Assembly (NCBI GenBank): GCA_001600355.1
Contig: BCJU01000001.1
Coordinates: 6,076,013-6,140,012, forward strand
Reading direction: 5' to 3'
DNA from: Meira nashicola
Taxonomy: Eukaryota > Basidiomycota > Exobasidiomycetes > Exobasidiales > Brachybasidiaceae
DNA length: 64,000 bases
Positions 9,923 through 20,378 of this stretch are shown piece after piece. The notes below the pieces were generated by a model. It worked only from the letters and a program-made list of their open reading frames with translations, did no database searches and was not told the DNA's origin. The stretch's first letter is position 1; each line of letters starts with the position of its first letter. The position numbers were made by a program, and so were the translations under genes.

Positions 9923-10597
9923 TTAGCCCCTCTTGGTTCCTTGTCCAATAATGAAAGGGAAAGGTTCCGCTTTTCCATCAACAGTTTTATCCAAAGAAAA
10001 GCTATTCTCCACCATAATATCTTCCAAACCTGCTTTTTGTATTATAGTTTGCATTTCATCTTTTGTGACACCATGTCGTTCGACATCATGATGTTTGTTT
10101 GCTGGGTGAAATCGTAAAGCATGTTGACCATCATTTTCGAAATCCGAGAGGAGAACTTTACCTCCAGGTTTCAACGTACCAGCTAATGTTTTTACCACAC
10201 TTGCCATATCAGGAATATGATGAAGAGCTAAATGAACGACTGCAAAATCAAATCTTTCTCCTGCTAAAATCGGATCGTTTGGATCTTCTAACATTTTTAC
10301 AAACCCTTTCATCTTTTGACCACCTAGGACTGTATCTTGCTTTGCATTAAACATGTTAATCATTCCATCTGACGTATCTACTCCAACCACTTTTGCAACA
10401 CCTTCACATCCTGCTAAACGTTGAGAAAGCAAACCTGTTCCACATCCTAAATCCAAGATGGTTAATTGAGCATGTGATTTGTTTAATTCGGGTATACGTT
10501 CGAGCAATGTCTCAAAGAATGCTTGAGAAGATTGAACAGTTTCAGGTTTACTGTCCCATTTCAAAGCTTCGCTATCGAATCGATTTTCCACAGACAT
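9923..10597 (-). CDS. Class I SAM-dependent methyltransferase
   Basis: Methyltransferase of the Methyltransf_11/25 type; substrate unknown. The SAM-binding motif ILDLGCGTGLLSQRLAG is near residue 45, the ribose-binding acid in VVGVDTSDGMI follows, then FDFAVVHLALHHIPDM and LKPGGKVLLSDF. The start is set at 10597 (MSVENRFDSEALKWDSKP), the usual opening of this class; the frame continues 51 codons upstream but those are low in complexity. 224 aa is typical for a stand-alone small-molecule methyltransferase. It converges on TRM5. Confidence 0.82.
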   Translation of the reverse strand: MSVENRFDSEALKWDSKPETVQSSQAFFETLLERIPELNKSHAQLTILDLGCGTGLLSQRLAGCEGVAKVVGVDTSDGMINMFNAKQDTVLGGQKMKGFVKMLEDPNDPILAGERFDFAVVHLALHHIPDMASVVKTLAGTLKPGGKVLLSDFENDGQHALRFHPANKHHDVERHGVTKDEMQTIIQKAGLEDIMVENSFSLDKTVDGKAEPFPFIIGQGTKRG

Positions 10598-10984
10598 GCT
10601 GGGGTAGGCGTTAGGTAGTGGTAGAAGAAAGAAGGAAAAAGTGATTGGATCAATGATGGACCGATTGTTATCAGAAGAGCTCAGACCGTTCATGCAAGAG
10701 GTCAATGCATCTGATGAAAGCGGAAGAGGAGCATCACTTAACGCGTACACACACCCCGCCTTTCATTGAATTGAATGCTGCATACATTTGTGGAGAAATT
10801 CACGCTAACTTTAATGAGGTACAATCTTTTTTTTCCTACTGCCTTCTTCAATCCTCAATTCGCTCAATTTAAAAAGGAGAAGAATGAATTTAGAAATAAT
10901 TAGATAATGACAAGCTTTCTCAGAAAGAACATAAAAGATCATCTCAAGGCTACCAGAGCTTGAAAGATATGAATATAAGTCGAT
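10598..10984. other. Intergenic region
   Basis: Upstream of the methyltransferase and downstream of the small spliced gene. An ACGCGT hexamer (MluI/MCB-like) lies at 10741-10746, about 145 nt upstream of the methyltransferase start. A poly-T tract lies near 10830. No gene is seen. Confidence 0.5.
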
Positions 10985-11334
10985 TTAATTTCTACGACCT
11001 TTGTTGTGATAGTATGGGTCAGTTTTGAAAGGTTCAGGACGTTCTTTAGAGCCACCCCAAATCTTTTCTTGATCAGCTTTTTGCTTAGCAAGATAATCTT
11101 GTACTTCTTTTTGCGTTTTTTCTTTCTCTGCTTGAGTTTGATCTTTTGCTGAACCGCCATGATTACCGCTACTACTGCCACTGCTACTGCCACTGTCTCG
11201 CGTAGCACGGCGTAAAAGAGTAGGTTCTAAAGAGGATTTTTTAGCCAATCTGATAATCATTATAAAGTTAACAAATACGCTTACTTACCACCTAAAGAAG
11301 CTGAACAACTTCCAATGACAGGCTTACAGACCAT
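10985..11334 (-). CDS. Small Ser/Lys/Glu-rich protein of unknown function (spliced)
   Basis: Not recognised. The preferred model has two exons, 11334-11289 and 11226-10985, giving 95 aa. The donor is GTAAGT and the acceptor is a pyrimidine-rich TTTAG, and the reading phase is kept. The product starts MVCKPVIGSCSASLG, then EPTLLRRATRDS, a Ser/Gly tract, a Lys/Gln/Glu helix (QKEVQDYLAKQKADQEKIW) and a basic tail PYYHNKGRRN. The LLRRATR segment could be a mitochondrial targeting remnant. The alternative is an unspliced frame starting at 11260 (91 aa). The C-terminal half is the same in both models. Confidence 0.5.
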
Positions 11335-11912
11335 AATAAAAATAACCAAAAGGTTAAAGGTTCCAATAACAAAAAGAGAAACAGAAAAGCTACGCATCTT
11401 TTCAGATTAAAATGTTGTTTTGCTAGAAATAAACAAATTTGCTGATGATAGAAATTTTATTGAAAATAAATCAAAAAGAGGCCCTTTAAATACCTTTCAA
11501 AGTCTTTCAGAATGTATGAATTGCTTGATCCCAACCGATTACTTACCGAGAAGTTACCTTGAAACTGAGCCTTTATCACCGCCTTATGTTAATACCGACT
11601 TGGCAACTTCAGGCGATGAAGCATATTCATAAGTGATGTAGTATTCTATACAAATGAGGCGATGCTATATACAGAATGGCAGTGTTGAAGGCGTTTGATA
11701 TGGATTGAGTCTATCAGTATTACTTAAAAGTTGTACAGCCTAAAGTATGAAATAAACAAAATGGTACAGCCCGCTCGATTTCAACTTTGAATAGATAAAC
11801 AAGCATGTATGTTCGGCTATATATCTATCCGCTAAAGTTACAACCTACAAACCTCAACTGTTTGCATGCAAGGTATATATTTCAAGATGCATTATACTTT
11901 GTAGGAGATCTC
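11335..11912. other. Intergenic region with one doubtful ORF
   Basis: Mostly AT-rich and featureless. The only candidate is a 70-codon + strand frame at 11420-11632 whose second half (YLPRSYLETEPLSPPYVNTD) reads like real protein, but it has no homologue I recognise and no signal peptide. It is left as unsupported. Confidence 0.4.
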
Positions 11913-12271
11913 TTAAGGACAAGAAGCACAACAGAAAGTGTGCAATCCACATGCTCCTGAAGGAATATTATCACAGTTGTTTGTAGCGACAATAGTTTGA
12001 CTGCTGTGTTGACAGCTAGTTGCGCTTATACAGGTTAATCTAAAAGGGAAGAGAAAGTTAAATGAGGGTTAATAAACTCCTACTTCAAATATTCTCCTAG
12101 AACTTACTCTACTTTTCCATTGTCGCATTTTGGCAAAGGTTGGGGTGAACCGGCCGGGTAGTGGTCATGTTTAGGCGCAGGATGATAGCCGGTTCCAGTT
12201 GAGAGCACATGAACGGAAAAGATTAAGAAAAGCATCAAATTGAACAAGAATAAATTTAATGCGTTCATCAT
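11913..12271 (-). CDS. Small secreted cysteine-rich protein (spliced)
   Basis: Two exons, 12271-12108 and 12039-11913, joined by GTAAGT...TTTTAG, give 96 aa. The start MMNALNLFLFNLMLFLIFSV is a clear signal peptide, followed by a His/Pro-rich spacer (HPAPKHDHYPAG). The mature part has eight Cys, all in the last 48 residues, ending in a CGLHTFCCASCP tail. No known domain is recognised. The architecture (signal peptide, short spacer, compact Cys-rich end, one intron at the start of the Cys domain) is like the VWGPC family at 12618, with which it is divergently paired, but the cysteine spacing differs. It is probably an extracellular, disulphide-stabilised protein. Confidence 0.72.
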
Positions 12272-12617
12272 AGTGTTGAATTGTTTATGAAGATGATGAT
12301 GGTAATCACAAAAGATTTTTATATTTCTATCGTTTAATTTCGGATACGATTTATAAACCAACGGCCCGAAATGTAGAAATGAAATTAGGTAACGTGGCTT
12401 GCCGTTGTTGAAGTGGCATGAATGAGTTTTATGGCTTTTAGTAAGAACAAGGGCCCGTTATTACTCAGTTGAGAGGGTAAAACAAGTCTATATGGAGTTA
12501 AAAAGGAGGTTTAATAAACATAGGAGTTGATGGCTCCTATCCTGTTGTATTTAAGACGATAAAATTAATTTTTAACTTGTGCTCTTTTCTACCAACACAA
12601 CACTCAACTTTTTTAAG
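12272..12617. other. Shared promoter region between two secreted-protein genes
   Basis: A 346-nt spacer between the divergent genes at 12271 and 12618. It is AT-rich with poly-T and poly-A tracts. No other gene is seen. Co-regulation of the pair is possible but not shown. Confidence 0.45.
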
Positions 12618-13051
12618 ATGGCTGGCAAAAAAAATCTTTTCATCTTATTTATTGCTGTAATTTATGCCAAAAGTACATTGGCATACCAATGCCCTCCCGA
12701 TCCACATTGTCAAACAATAGATGAATGTTTGACTATGTATGATGATCCACAACAATCAGTTTGGGGTCCATGTGAAGGATGTGACGGTAATACAGGAATG
12801 TGTTTTACGTGAGTATGAAGGCGGGTGTGATTCAATATTTTTGAGAGATTTCTAATTCAATTTATATCTTCTCTATAAACAGAAAAGCTACCGATGTTTG
12901 CCTTTCAGCTGGTAAAACTGTTTGTAATCAAGGTGAAGAACAAATTCCACAATGCTCTTCTGGTAAACTTCACAAGAACGGAAAAGGTTATACAGTTGTT
13001 CATATCTGCGGAGCATTTCCTTGTTGTGGTGTGGGATGGAAGCCTTTATAA
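12618..13051 (+). CDS. Secreted cysteine-rich protein, VWGPC family (intact copy)
   Basis: Two exons, 12618-12808 and 12883-13051 (donor GTGAGT, acceptor ACAG), give 119 aa. The start MAGKKNLFILFIAVIYAKST is a signal peptide. The mature protein opens YQCPPDPHCQT, then VWGPCEGCDGNTGMCFT where the intron falls in phase 2. Exon 2 has VCLSAGKTVC, then HICGAFPCCGVGW. The same frame of cysteines and the same intron position recur in three genes at 53.2-55.3 kb, so this is a dispersed family of disulphide-rich extracellular proteins. No known fold is recognised. The upstream Met at 12579 is less likely. Confidence 0.8.
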
Positions 13052-13205
13052 CTCATATAACAATCTACTGATTTGATCAAGTATGAAATTGATGTCATTC
13101 AAGTATGTGAATTGAAAATGAAAAGTTTGAAATTGAAAGAAACCATTAAAGATTGATAAATTGAATGAGTCTTATTTATAAATTCAGATTTAAACAAATT
13201 GCAAC

Positions 13206-13484
13206 CTAGCAATTATCTTTGCCAAATTCACGTCTGCATTTCATATGTTGACTACGTTTTGCTACTTCACGTTTATCAAAAGTCTCTTGATCTTTAGCAA
13301 AGTTTAATGTATCACGTTTATCTGGCACATCTTCAAGCTGTAAAGAGAAACATGTCAGAATATCGAAAACAAAGGCTTTTTACGGGCGATTCGGTCTACT
13401 CACATGAGGTAAAGCCATGGTTTGAATCATCAAAATGATAGCAAAAAAGACAAAAGTAAAGGTAATAGCAGATGATTGCTTCAT
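13206..13484 (-). CDS. Secreted peptide precursor with Lys-Arg sites (spliced)
   Basis: Two exons, 13484-13404 and 13337-13206, phase 0, donor GTGAGT and acceptor ACAG, give 70 aa. The first exon is almost exactly the signal peptide (MKQSSAITFTFVFFAIILMI). The second exon encodes a charged propeptide-like part with KR dipeptides in PDKRD, FDKRE and VAKRS, classic Kex2 sites, ending in KCRREFGKDNC with two Cys. A TATAAAAG box lies at 13599-13592 on the same strand. Secretion and processing are inferred from sequence alone. It resembles the two Kex2/knottin-like precursors at 20379 and 39826 but lacks their six-Cys end. Confidence 0.66.
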
Positions 13485-13979
13485 GATTGATTGAATTATT
13501 GAGTTGTGCTTTGAGAGGTTGTCTTGTTGTTAAGTATTTTGATGAGATTTGGGTTGGGTGGAAGGATAATTTGGACAAGAGAAAAGGCCTTCTTTTATAA
13601 TTTTCACGACTTGCCGAAAAGTGAGAAAGTGAAAAAGAGAAGGAAAGGATGTACCTAGGGCATTGCTATAACCAAATTTAGAAGCAAGTAAGTCTAACGA
13701 ATACTTCAGAGTAGACCGATTGCCATCATTAAGTTTTACCATCATACCTTAGACATATGGGAACAATAACGTCTTGGCAACTCTTGGCATAGAAGGTGAT
13801 CCTTTTTCAAGTGCTCCGATATCATCGCGGAAAACCGCATTCTCTTGGCGCGCGGAGAGTATCCGAATCGTGATGGGATGGTATAAGCATCGATCCTACG
13901 CACGAGAAAGGTGTAAAAATACCTTTTCCATCATCGGATGGACTGGTAGAAGATGCTCGCTTCTCCGTCCGAGAAATTG
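13485..13979. other. Intergenic region
   Basis: Holds the promoter of the KR-peptide gene and the 3' flank of the first DVDQWLNLS copy. A + strand frame at 13774-14148 is antisense to the last exon of that copy and is not taken as a gene. Confidence 0.45.
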
Positions 13980-14741
13980 TTATCTTCTATACATTCTTAC
14001 TTTCCCCTCCTTTTTTAAACGTTCACGATGGGCTCGAACATATTCTCTATTCTTGCGTTTACGTATCTCATTTAATTCTGGGTCTTCTCTAATGATCTTC
14101 GTTCGTTCAGCATTTTTCGCATTTCTTTTCTTTTTGTGTTCAGCATGAAATTCGGGATTTGATATAATCTTTCGCCAATATTTAAAATTTTGAACTTTAA
14201 CACTTTGTTTCTCGGAATCTGTGACATTTTTATACCCTATGTGAAATCTGGTAAGTATGATTCAGCTTTATAATTGATTTAAGACTCACTAATTCTCTTT
14301 TCATACGTCGTTTAATCTTTCGGTTCAGTGAATATCTTTGTTTAGTCTCTTCGCTAAGAATTCTTTTATATTTTATTGGTTGGCTTTGGTCTATGTTTTC
14401 CCAAGTCTTTCTCTTGCGTTCTATAGGTGTCCGCTTATCTTTCTTATTCCAGCCTGGTAAGATGGATAAGTTTTGTCTAAAGAAGAATTTTCAGCTTTAG
14501 AATATTTCGTGCTTTGGTAGTATTCTTTAGATTTTGTTCTTGCTTCAGGTTGAAGTTTATTAGGACTATCGTTCAAAGTCTTGCCAGAACTTGCTGAAGG
14601 ACTGTGTGACGATAGGTTTAACCATTGGTCGACGTCCACACTGCTCTCTTCCGATGATGATGTATAGGTTGAAGAGCAAACAAGACAACTTATGAGAATG
14701 AATAGGATCGTATTTGCATTTCTTGGGATGATTGAAGTCAT
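13980..14741 (-). pseudogene. DVDQWLNLS-family secreted basic protein, copy A (frame-broken)
   Basis: First of three tandem paralogues on the minus strand. It starts at 14741 with signal peptide MTSIIPRNANTILFILISCL, then SSVDVDQWLNLSSHSPS. Around 14470 the homologous reading moves to another frame (next to an AAAA run) and continues LPGWNKKDKRTP to the donor GTGAGT at 14289. The last exon begins at 14236 with GIK, needs a second frame change within 15 nt (beside an AAAAA run), then reads NPEFHAEHKKKRNAK and EDPELNEIRKRKNREYV to a stop at 13980. No good intron explains either break. It is probably a pseudogene, unless the assembly is wrong. Confidence 0.6.
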
Positions 14742-14834
14742 GGTTGGTAATGACGTGATAAAGAATTCGTTACACAAGCCTCTAGAACCTACGCAATTAG
14801 AACACAGCCCCAAAAATTCACAAAAGCAAGCAGT

Positions 14835-15678
14835 TCATACACCTTTCCATAAACCTGTTAGAGTAAACCGATTCTTAAATAGACCTGATAATTCATTCAT
14901 TTTCATTTTCTCCTTCTTTAAACGTTCACGATAAGGTTGCATATGTTCTCTATTCTTGCGCTTTCTTACCTCGTTTAGTTCTGGATTCGCTTTAACAAAA
15001 TTCATTCGTTTGTGTTTTCTTGCAATTCTTTTTTCATTAAACTCAGCGTATAATTTGGGATCTGATTTGATCTTGAACCATTGTCTTTGCTTTCGAATTT
15101 TAATTTTTTGTTTTTGTGAATCAGTCAGTTTGATACCCTGAATAAATGAAACATGGTCAATATTCAATAAATACACCTCACCATCAAAATCAAGCTTACT
15201 AGTTCTTCCCTTCTTTGTAGTACTTTCTTACGATTTATTGCATATCGTTTCCTAGCTTCTTCGCTAATTTTATTCCTCTTACGTACCGCAGGCAAACTTT
15301 GTCCCAGATCTTTCTTAAATTCTTTCTTGCGTACTAAAAGTGAACTTCGTTTGCCTTTCTTATTCCAACCAGGAGAAAGTGATAAGAATTGTTGTTCGGC
15401 AGGAGATGGATCTACTCTTTCATTTCTGGAATGAAGGTTATGCATAATATCTGGACTTATTTTTTCTTCTTTAGGTTGAACGATAGCAGGACTTTTATTC
15501 GAATTGCTTACTATTTTTGTGAAGATGGACTGGTTGAACTAGCTGTAGAACTACTATAGGGCGAAAGGTTTAGCCATTGATCGACGTCCAAAATGCTATT
15601 TCCTGAAGACGCAGTACAAGTTGAATATTGAATAAAGATGCTAAAGACAATCAAAATAATTGAAATATTTGAAGTCAT
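14835..15678 (-). pseudogene. DVDQWLNLS-family secreted basic protein, copy B (frame-broken)
   Basis: Second tandem copy. It starts at 15678 with signal peptide MTSNISIILIVFSIFIQYST, then NSILDVDQWLNLSPYS. The frame hits a stop at 15511 directly after an AAAAA run; homology resumes one frame over with NSNKSPAIVQPKEEK, then LSPGWNKKGKRSS and RKRYAINRKKVLQRREEL to the donor GTAAGC at 15199. The last exon 15137-14835 reads GIKLTDSQKQKIKIRKQ, KANPELNEVRKRKNREHM and ends with a longer tail than copy C. One single-nucleotide break is the only defect. It is either a recent pseudogene, a slippage-controlled gene or an assembly indel. Confidence 0.58.
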
Positions 15679-15800
15679 GATTGCTAGTAAGGGGAGAAGA
15701 AGTTTATTCAAAATGTTTTATGATACTATCACGACAACAGTACTTAAGCCCCGACTGGCGTATACCTCACTCTATATTATTAAAAAGATATCCTTATGAC

Positions 15801-16443
15801 TTATTTGTTTTCCTTTGACTTGCAAAGTGCACGATAAGCTCTCATATTTTCTCTCTTTTTTCTTTTTCTTAATTCTTCTAATTCCGGATTTGCTCTTATT
15901 AGAGCTTCTCTTTTGATCCTTCTAGAAGTCCTCTTTTCTTTATATTTAGCATGCGATTCAGGATTTACTTTTATTGATTTCCAATAATTATGCTTTCGAA
16001 TTTTCATAGCTTGCTTTTCAGAACTTGTCATTTTAATACCCTAGGGTAAAGATCAATTCAGTATTTTAGCATATTCGATATATTTCTCTTTTTTTGTCTA
16101 GAGAACTCACCAATTCCCTCTTCTTCTGCCGTTGTTGTCTTTGTCGTATTGCATTTCTTTGCTTAGATGCTTCGCTACGTATATACTTTTTATGTTTAGT
16201 AGGTATTTCTTCTTTTCGAAGGTTGCTATCGTTGTTATCATTATTTGATCCTAGAGTGGGTAGCTGTGAATTGGTTACCGAGTGTTCTGAGGATGACCTA
16301 TCAGGACTGACTCTTGGACTATTTCTAGAGAGATTGAGCCATTGATTCACATCCACGCTATCCTCGTCTGAAGAAATCAAAGAATGAATTCGAATGAAGA
16401 TAGAAGATAGAAATATGATGACTGTAGGAGACAGAAGAACCAT
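15801..16443 (-). CDS. DVDQWLNLS-family secreted basic protein, copy C (intact)
   Basis: Third and intact tandem copy; exons 16443-16111 and 16040-15801 (donor GTGAGT, acceptor CTAG, phase 0) give 190 aa. Signal peptide MVLLSPTVIIFLSSIFIRIH, then the family motif DSVDVNQWLNLSRNSP, a Ser/Asn-rich linker, and a very basic C-terminal half: QRNAIRQRQQRQKKREL, KIRKHNYWKSIKVNPESHAK, RRIKREALIRANPELEELRK and KRKKRENMRAYR. The NPExHAKY and NPELEELRK segments look like two turns of a roughly 27-residue helical repeat. A signal peptide on such a nuclear-looking basic protein is unusual. No known family is recognised. Confidence 0.72.
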
Positions 16444-16714
16444 TTGTCACAAACACTTTAAAGGGCAGAGAGCCGTTTAATTTCAAGAAATAGCATTGAG
16501 CAAAATTGCAAATCAACTCAAATATATTCCATTCTTCCTTCGCCCCGGTCTTCGGATTATTCTCATATAATTGACACAGCATCTTGGACACGGAAGAGGG
16601 CATGTTGCATAAGGTTTAAAATTTCATTTTGTCTCTTAAAGTTTACATCTTTTCATCGAGTGATCAAGTACGTATATTTCTCTGACCATGTTTTTAACGA
16701 ATCAATATCTCTCC

Positions 16715-19000
16715 CTAAAAGACATCATTGTAAACTTCAAAAGCAGTTCCCCAACCTGCACTAATCCATCTTCTTGCAAAAGAAGAACTATCTGTCACAT
16801 TTCTACCGGGAGAAGGATCAGAAGCACGTGCGGAAAAGTTACCTGATGGGAAAGCGGAAACGTTAATTTCAAGTTGTTGTTTTTCCATTGCAATGTTTGG
16901 TAAGATGATCAATTTTGTATTTTCATCAAAATGACCTTGTCCTTGATTAGTTTTGATTGATTTACCTTGTTCGAATACAACGACATTGTTTAATGAAACG
17001 CTTACACTCGATACCGATCCGTTGGCAGCAGGTGGTAATTCGAGTTTGAGTGTACATTTTGTTGAAGATGGAGCTTGAACGATAGCATCGTAAGAATTAC
17101 CGTTTGGTGAAACGGTCCAAGAAGCAGCAAAGTCACCTACTTTTGGAACATTAAAACCTCCAGAAGCAAATTCCAATTGTGAATCAATGATAGCAGGAGA
17201 GAAAACCCAATTTTTATGAATCGAAGTGATATTGCTTAAACCAATTGTACCGCTCATTAAACTTGTGATTGGACCAGTAGACCAAGCATGAACATGACTA
17301 ACGTAAGAATCCAAATTACCATAGAATGGATAATGTAAACTTCCATCATGATAAAAGCCTTCAACCAAAGTTTCATTTGAGAATCGGTTTAGCATGTAAC
17401 CCCACATTGTTCTCAACAGTTTATAAGCTGCAGCATTATCACCTGCCAAGAAATGAGCTTCAAGTTGTAAGCTTGAAATGAATGGAGAAATTGCCATGAT
17501 TGCCTCAGGGTTCACAGATCCGAATTCGTTTACCAAACTGGCAAGATGCTTAGAAATGCTCGCTCTTCTGCTTGTATCTTGTTCGATGCCAAATTGAATA
17601 GCTAAACTGTTACCGTCTTGAGGATGAATTTGTGCTCCTGCAGCTGTATCGTTATCCTTGTATGCTCCATAACCTTCATCCCATAAGCGAGTGGTGATGT
17701 TAGCCGTGAGACTAGCAAGTTGTTCATTCAAACTTTTAGATTCGTTTTCATCATCTACTTTTGAAGCCATTTCAACACCACCTTGTAAAGCAGCAGCTAA
17801 GATCATATTTGCTTGTGTGTTATGACTATTTGTTCCAATTCTTCCCCAATCAGATGTTCCGGTAACGTTGAAAAGACCATCGTCGATCTTTGCAAGTGAA
17901 GCTTTTATGCCTTTCTTCCAGGCTGGCCAAATTTCTTCGAGGTAATTTGAATCACCAGACAACCTCCAATAATCATATAAACTTACTAAAGTCCATAAAT
18001 GGTAAGTATCAGATTCAGGTGGAACGTTAGAAGGATTAGCCAAAGGAGGTCCATAGTAAGGGAATAAATCGGTAGAAGAATTTTGTAAAGCTACCAACGT
18101 TCTCAATCCATTCTTTGCTGATTTAAGATTATCATGATTTTGAGAATAAAAAGAAGCTGGAATAGCGATTGCATAATCACCTGGCCAAACATTTCTATCT
18201 CTTCTTGCACCATCAATTATTGCAACATCTTCAGGTCCAAGGGGTGGCAAAGGACCGGAATTATTCCAACCAGTAGCAAATTCAGGCATTTCTGGAGGTT
18301 GAAAACGAGCATTGCCTGCACCAATACGACAAAGTTGAATTGTATAAATTGCTGCATAAAAGATCTTGTTTAACAATTCATCAGAAGAATGAAACCAACC
18401 AGAATAATTTCCTAGTTCGTTATCAGCTACATCAGGTGAAGCATTAAAATCAACTTTTGCATCTTTTAATTCGACACCCGAACCATCATGAACGAAAAAG
18501 GTAACGTAACGAAAACTACCTCTTGTATGCGCTTCACCAAGTCTAATTTGCTTATAATCATCACATGGTAAAGTGATATTTAAACTTGCATCTTTTCCAC
18601 CTTTTAAACTATGTGATAAATCACTATCACGAGCAGCATAAACAACATTTTCTGCGAATGCGATTCCAATCTTTGATTCTTGTTTTTTGTTAGAATGACA
18701 AATTGATTTTGCACTAAATGTTAAATGACCTGCAGTAATAAGACCAGTATCAAGTGAAATGGTTGCATTTATACCTTCAAGTTTGCTGCTTTGTGAATTG
18801 GCAAAACTTCCACGTGAATTTGTAACATTTCCTTCGATACCATATACATACTTGAACTCTACTTGACGAGAAGAAGGAGAATGAACGTATTTACTAGCTT
18901 GATCTTGATATTGTTTCAAGGTGAAAGCAAAACTTTGCTCAACAAGCAAAAGTACTGCAATTATTGAAGTCAAAATGGAAATCTGACTTTGCATCTTCAT
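16715..19000 (-). CDS. Secreted GH78-type alpha-L-rhamnosidase-like protein
   Basis: Six-hairpin glycosidase, most like fungal glycoside hydrolase family 78, which releases terminal rhamnose from plant glycosides and pectic polymers. Signal peptide at residues 1-25 (MKMQSQISILTSIIAVLLLV...). The catalytic-barrel signature is IIDGARRDRNVWPGDYAIA near residue 250, followed by SDTYHLWTLVSLYDYW, GTSDWGRIGTNSHNTQAN and a C-terminal HVHAWSTGPITSLMSGTIG before a beta domain. Numerous NxS/T sites fit an extracellular enzyme. 761 aa, no intron. A TATAAAAG box lies at 19060-19053. Substrate is inferred from family; other six-hairpin activities cannot be excluded. Confidence 0.85.
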   Translation of the reverse strand: MKMQSQISILTSIIAVLLLVEQSFAFTLKQYQDQASKYVHSPSSRQVEFKYVYGIEGNVTNSRGSFANSQSSKLEGINATISLDTGLITAGHLTFSAKSICHSNKKQESKIGIAFAENVVYAARDSDLSHSLKGGKDASLNITLPCDDYKQIRLGEAHTRGSFRYVTFFVHDGSGVELKDAKVDFNASPDVADNELGNYSGWFHSSDELLNKIFYAAIYTIQLCRIGAGNARFQPPEMPEFATGWNNSGPLPPLGPEDVAIIDGARRDRNVWPGDYAIAIPASFYSQNHDNLKSAKNGLRTLVALQNSSTDLFPYYGPPLANPSNVPPESDTYHLWTLVSLYDYWRLSGDSNYLEEIWPAWKKGIKASLAKIDDGLFNVTGTSDWGRIGTNSHNTQANMILAAALQGGVEMASKVDDENESKSLNEQLASLTANITTRLWDEGYGAYKDNDTAAGAQIHPQDGNSLAIQFGIEQDTSRRASISKHLASLVNEFGSVNPEAIMAISPFISSLQLEAHFLAGDNAAAYKLLRTMWGYMLNRFSNETLVEGFYHDGSLHYPFYGNLDSYVSHVHAWSTGPITSLMSGTIGLSNITSIHKNWVFSPAIIDSQLEFASGGFNVPKVGDFAASWTVSPNGNSYDAIVQAPSSTKCTLKLELPPAANGSVSSVSVSLNNVVVFEQGKSIKTNQGQGHFDENTKLIILPNIAMEKQQLEINVSAFPSGNFSARASDPSPGRNVTDSSSFARRWISAGWGTAFEVYNDVF

Positions 19001-19052
19001 CTTGAGGGAGAGAAAGTTGAATGAATGCTGATATTTTGATTATTTTGCCTGT

Positions 19053-19060
19053 CTTTTATA
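19053..19060 (-). promoter_or_regulatory. TATA box of the GH78 gene
   Basis: TATAAAAG on the minus strand, about 53 nt upstream of the ATG at 19000. Similar boxes lie 50-110 nt upstream of other secreted-protein genes here (13599, 26784, 28337, 54646). Confidence 0.5.
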
Positions 19061-19885
19061 CGAATTTGATTTCCCCACCCCCATCATGAAGATGAAACAT
19101 GTCATTGATGTGCAGAATATTCTCTTACTTGGCACTGATCATGCTCCGTTCTTCTTCGGAGGAACAAATTTAGCATCGTTCCTTACCCCAAATATGCAAA
19201 CATGTCAAACTATTATCGGATGCATCGGCCTATTGTTTGTTAGCGTAAAAAAACAGATGATCGTCAAGACATTCATTTCGAATAGTAGTGTTATGCCTTT
19301 TTTATTTGATTCCCCCACGCGTAAAATGCAAAATGCAATGCAATTCAACTTAGACTAGCAACTTTTCGCACGAATAAATGTCGTTTGACATCTCTTACTT
19401 TTCGGCTAAGTGGGGTACGACATCATCTTATGCATTTGCTTGAATGGTCAAAATAAATTTCACACACTATAAAATTCGAATCCTTCTTTGATGATAATTC
19501 AGTGATGTCTAGCTGCATATTAAACTAAGCGATCTTAACAATCGGCAAAAGACGAAATGTTTTTAGTGTATTGTGCCTAGTCTATCAGGTACGCAAAATG
19601 TGTACATCTCCTCGGTCGGAGTTGTTGTAAGAGGCGAAAATGCTTTGTATCACCCTCTAAGGACTTGTTTGTATCGAAAATGTGCTTAGATAATATTCTA
19701 TGGTCGGAAAGCCTCCTCTTTCATAGTCACAAGGGGATATTTTTACCTAATGGCGGTGAAGCATTACACAACGCATAAGTGATAAACAAATCAGATCAAA
19801 ACCATATAACATTTGTTTTTCTTTCTTTTTGACGATCTTTCATGTACATCAACAACTTCTGAAATTGCTATAATCAATCTTAAAA
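19061..19885. other. Intergenic region
   Basis: About 0.8 kb, AT-rich. A 90-codon + strand frame at 19086 has no signal peptide or domain and lies in the GH78 promoter, so it is not called. An ACGCGT hexamer occurs at 19316. Nothing else is seen. Confidence 0.45.
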
Positions 19886-20089
19886 ATGACTGTTTTCGAA
19901 TCAAAGTACTTGGTTAAATTTTTATTTTTCTCTGTCATCAAGTTTATTGCAATCTTGCCTATAATGTCTGTGAATGCTGCAGACAAAGAGTTGCTACTCT
20001 TTTTGCTGAATTTGTTAAAACTGCAGAACAAGAAATAGGAAAAGGCAGAAGTTCTAGCTCTGGCAATTAATAGAAGTATTGGCAACAAT
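19886..20089 (+). pseudogene. Possible small secreted protein, frame-broken
   Basis: A 50-codon frame starts MTVFESKYLVKFLFFSVIKF and continues to a plausible signal-peptide end at SVNAA. It then stops at 20038. One frame over, from about 19980, an open reading continues RVATLFAEFVKTAEQE to a stop near 20070. A single lost nucleotide at about 19980 would explain this. No paralogue is present in the window to test it, so confidence is low. Confidence 0.22.
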
Positions 20090-20378
20090 AATATATGCAT
20101 TCTATAATTCTCTCTTTTACTTCTGTCAAAAATCCTTCATATGCTTCATTACCTCTGTCTGTCATTCCACAAGTTTAATTAACTGGAATTGATTAATTAT
20201 ATTTTATATATTAAAATTTAAGGGTAGTCGCCTTTCATTTCGTCATTACCAAAACATATTTTTACCGACTTTCGCAAGCAGTTCACGCTTAGTTTCAATC
20301 ATTAAATGTAAGTGACCATACCTATCACTTCAAGCTAAATATTTATTCATTATCCTTTCCCCCCATAAAGACAGCATT

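Noticed and set aside
11420..11632. 70-codon + strand frame with a protein-like second half
   Set aside because: No domain, signal peptide, splice support or paralogue; kept only as a note on the intergenic region.
13774..14148. 124-codon + strand frame
   Set aside because: Antisense to the last exon of DVDQWLNLS copy A, which has paralogues supporting the minus strand.
14400..15560. Introns as the explanation for the breaks in DVDQWLNLS copies A and B
   Set aside because: The only good acceptor-like sequence (CTTCTTTAG in copy A) has no matching donor in phase, and a GTAAGC in copy B gives a stop with the possible acceptors; copy C is continuous at these places.
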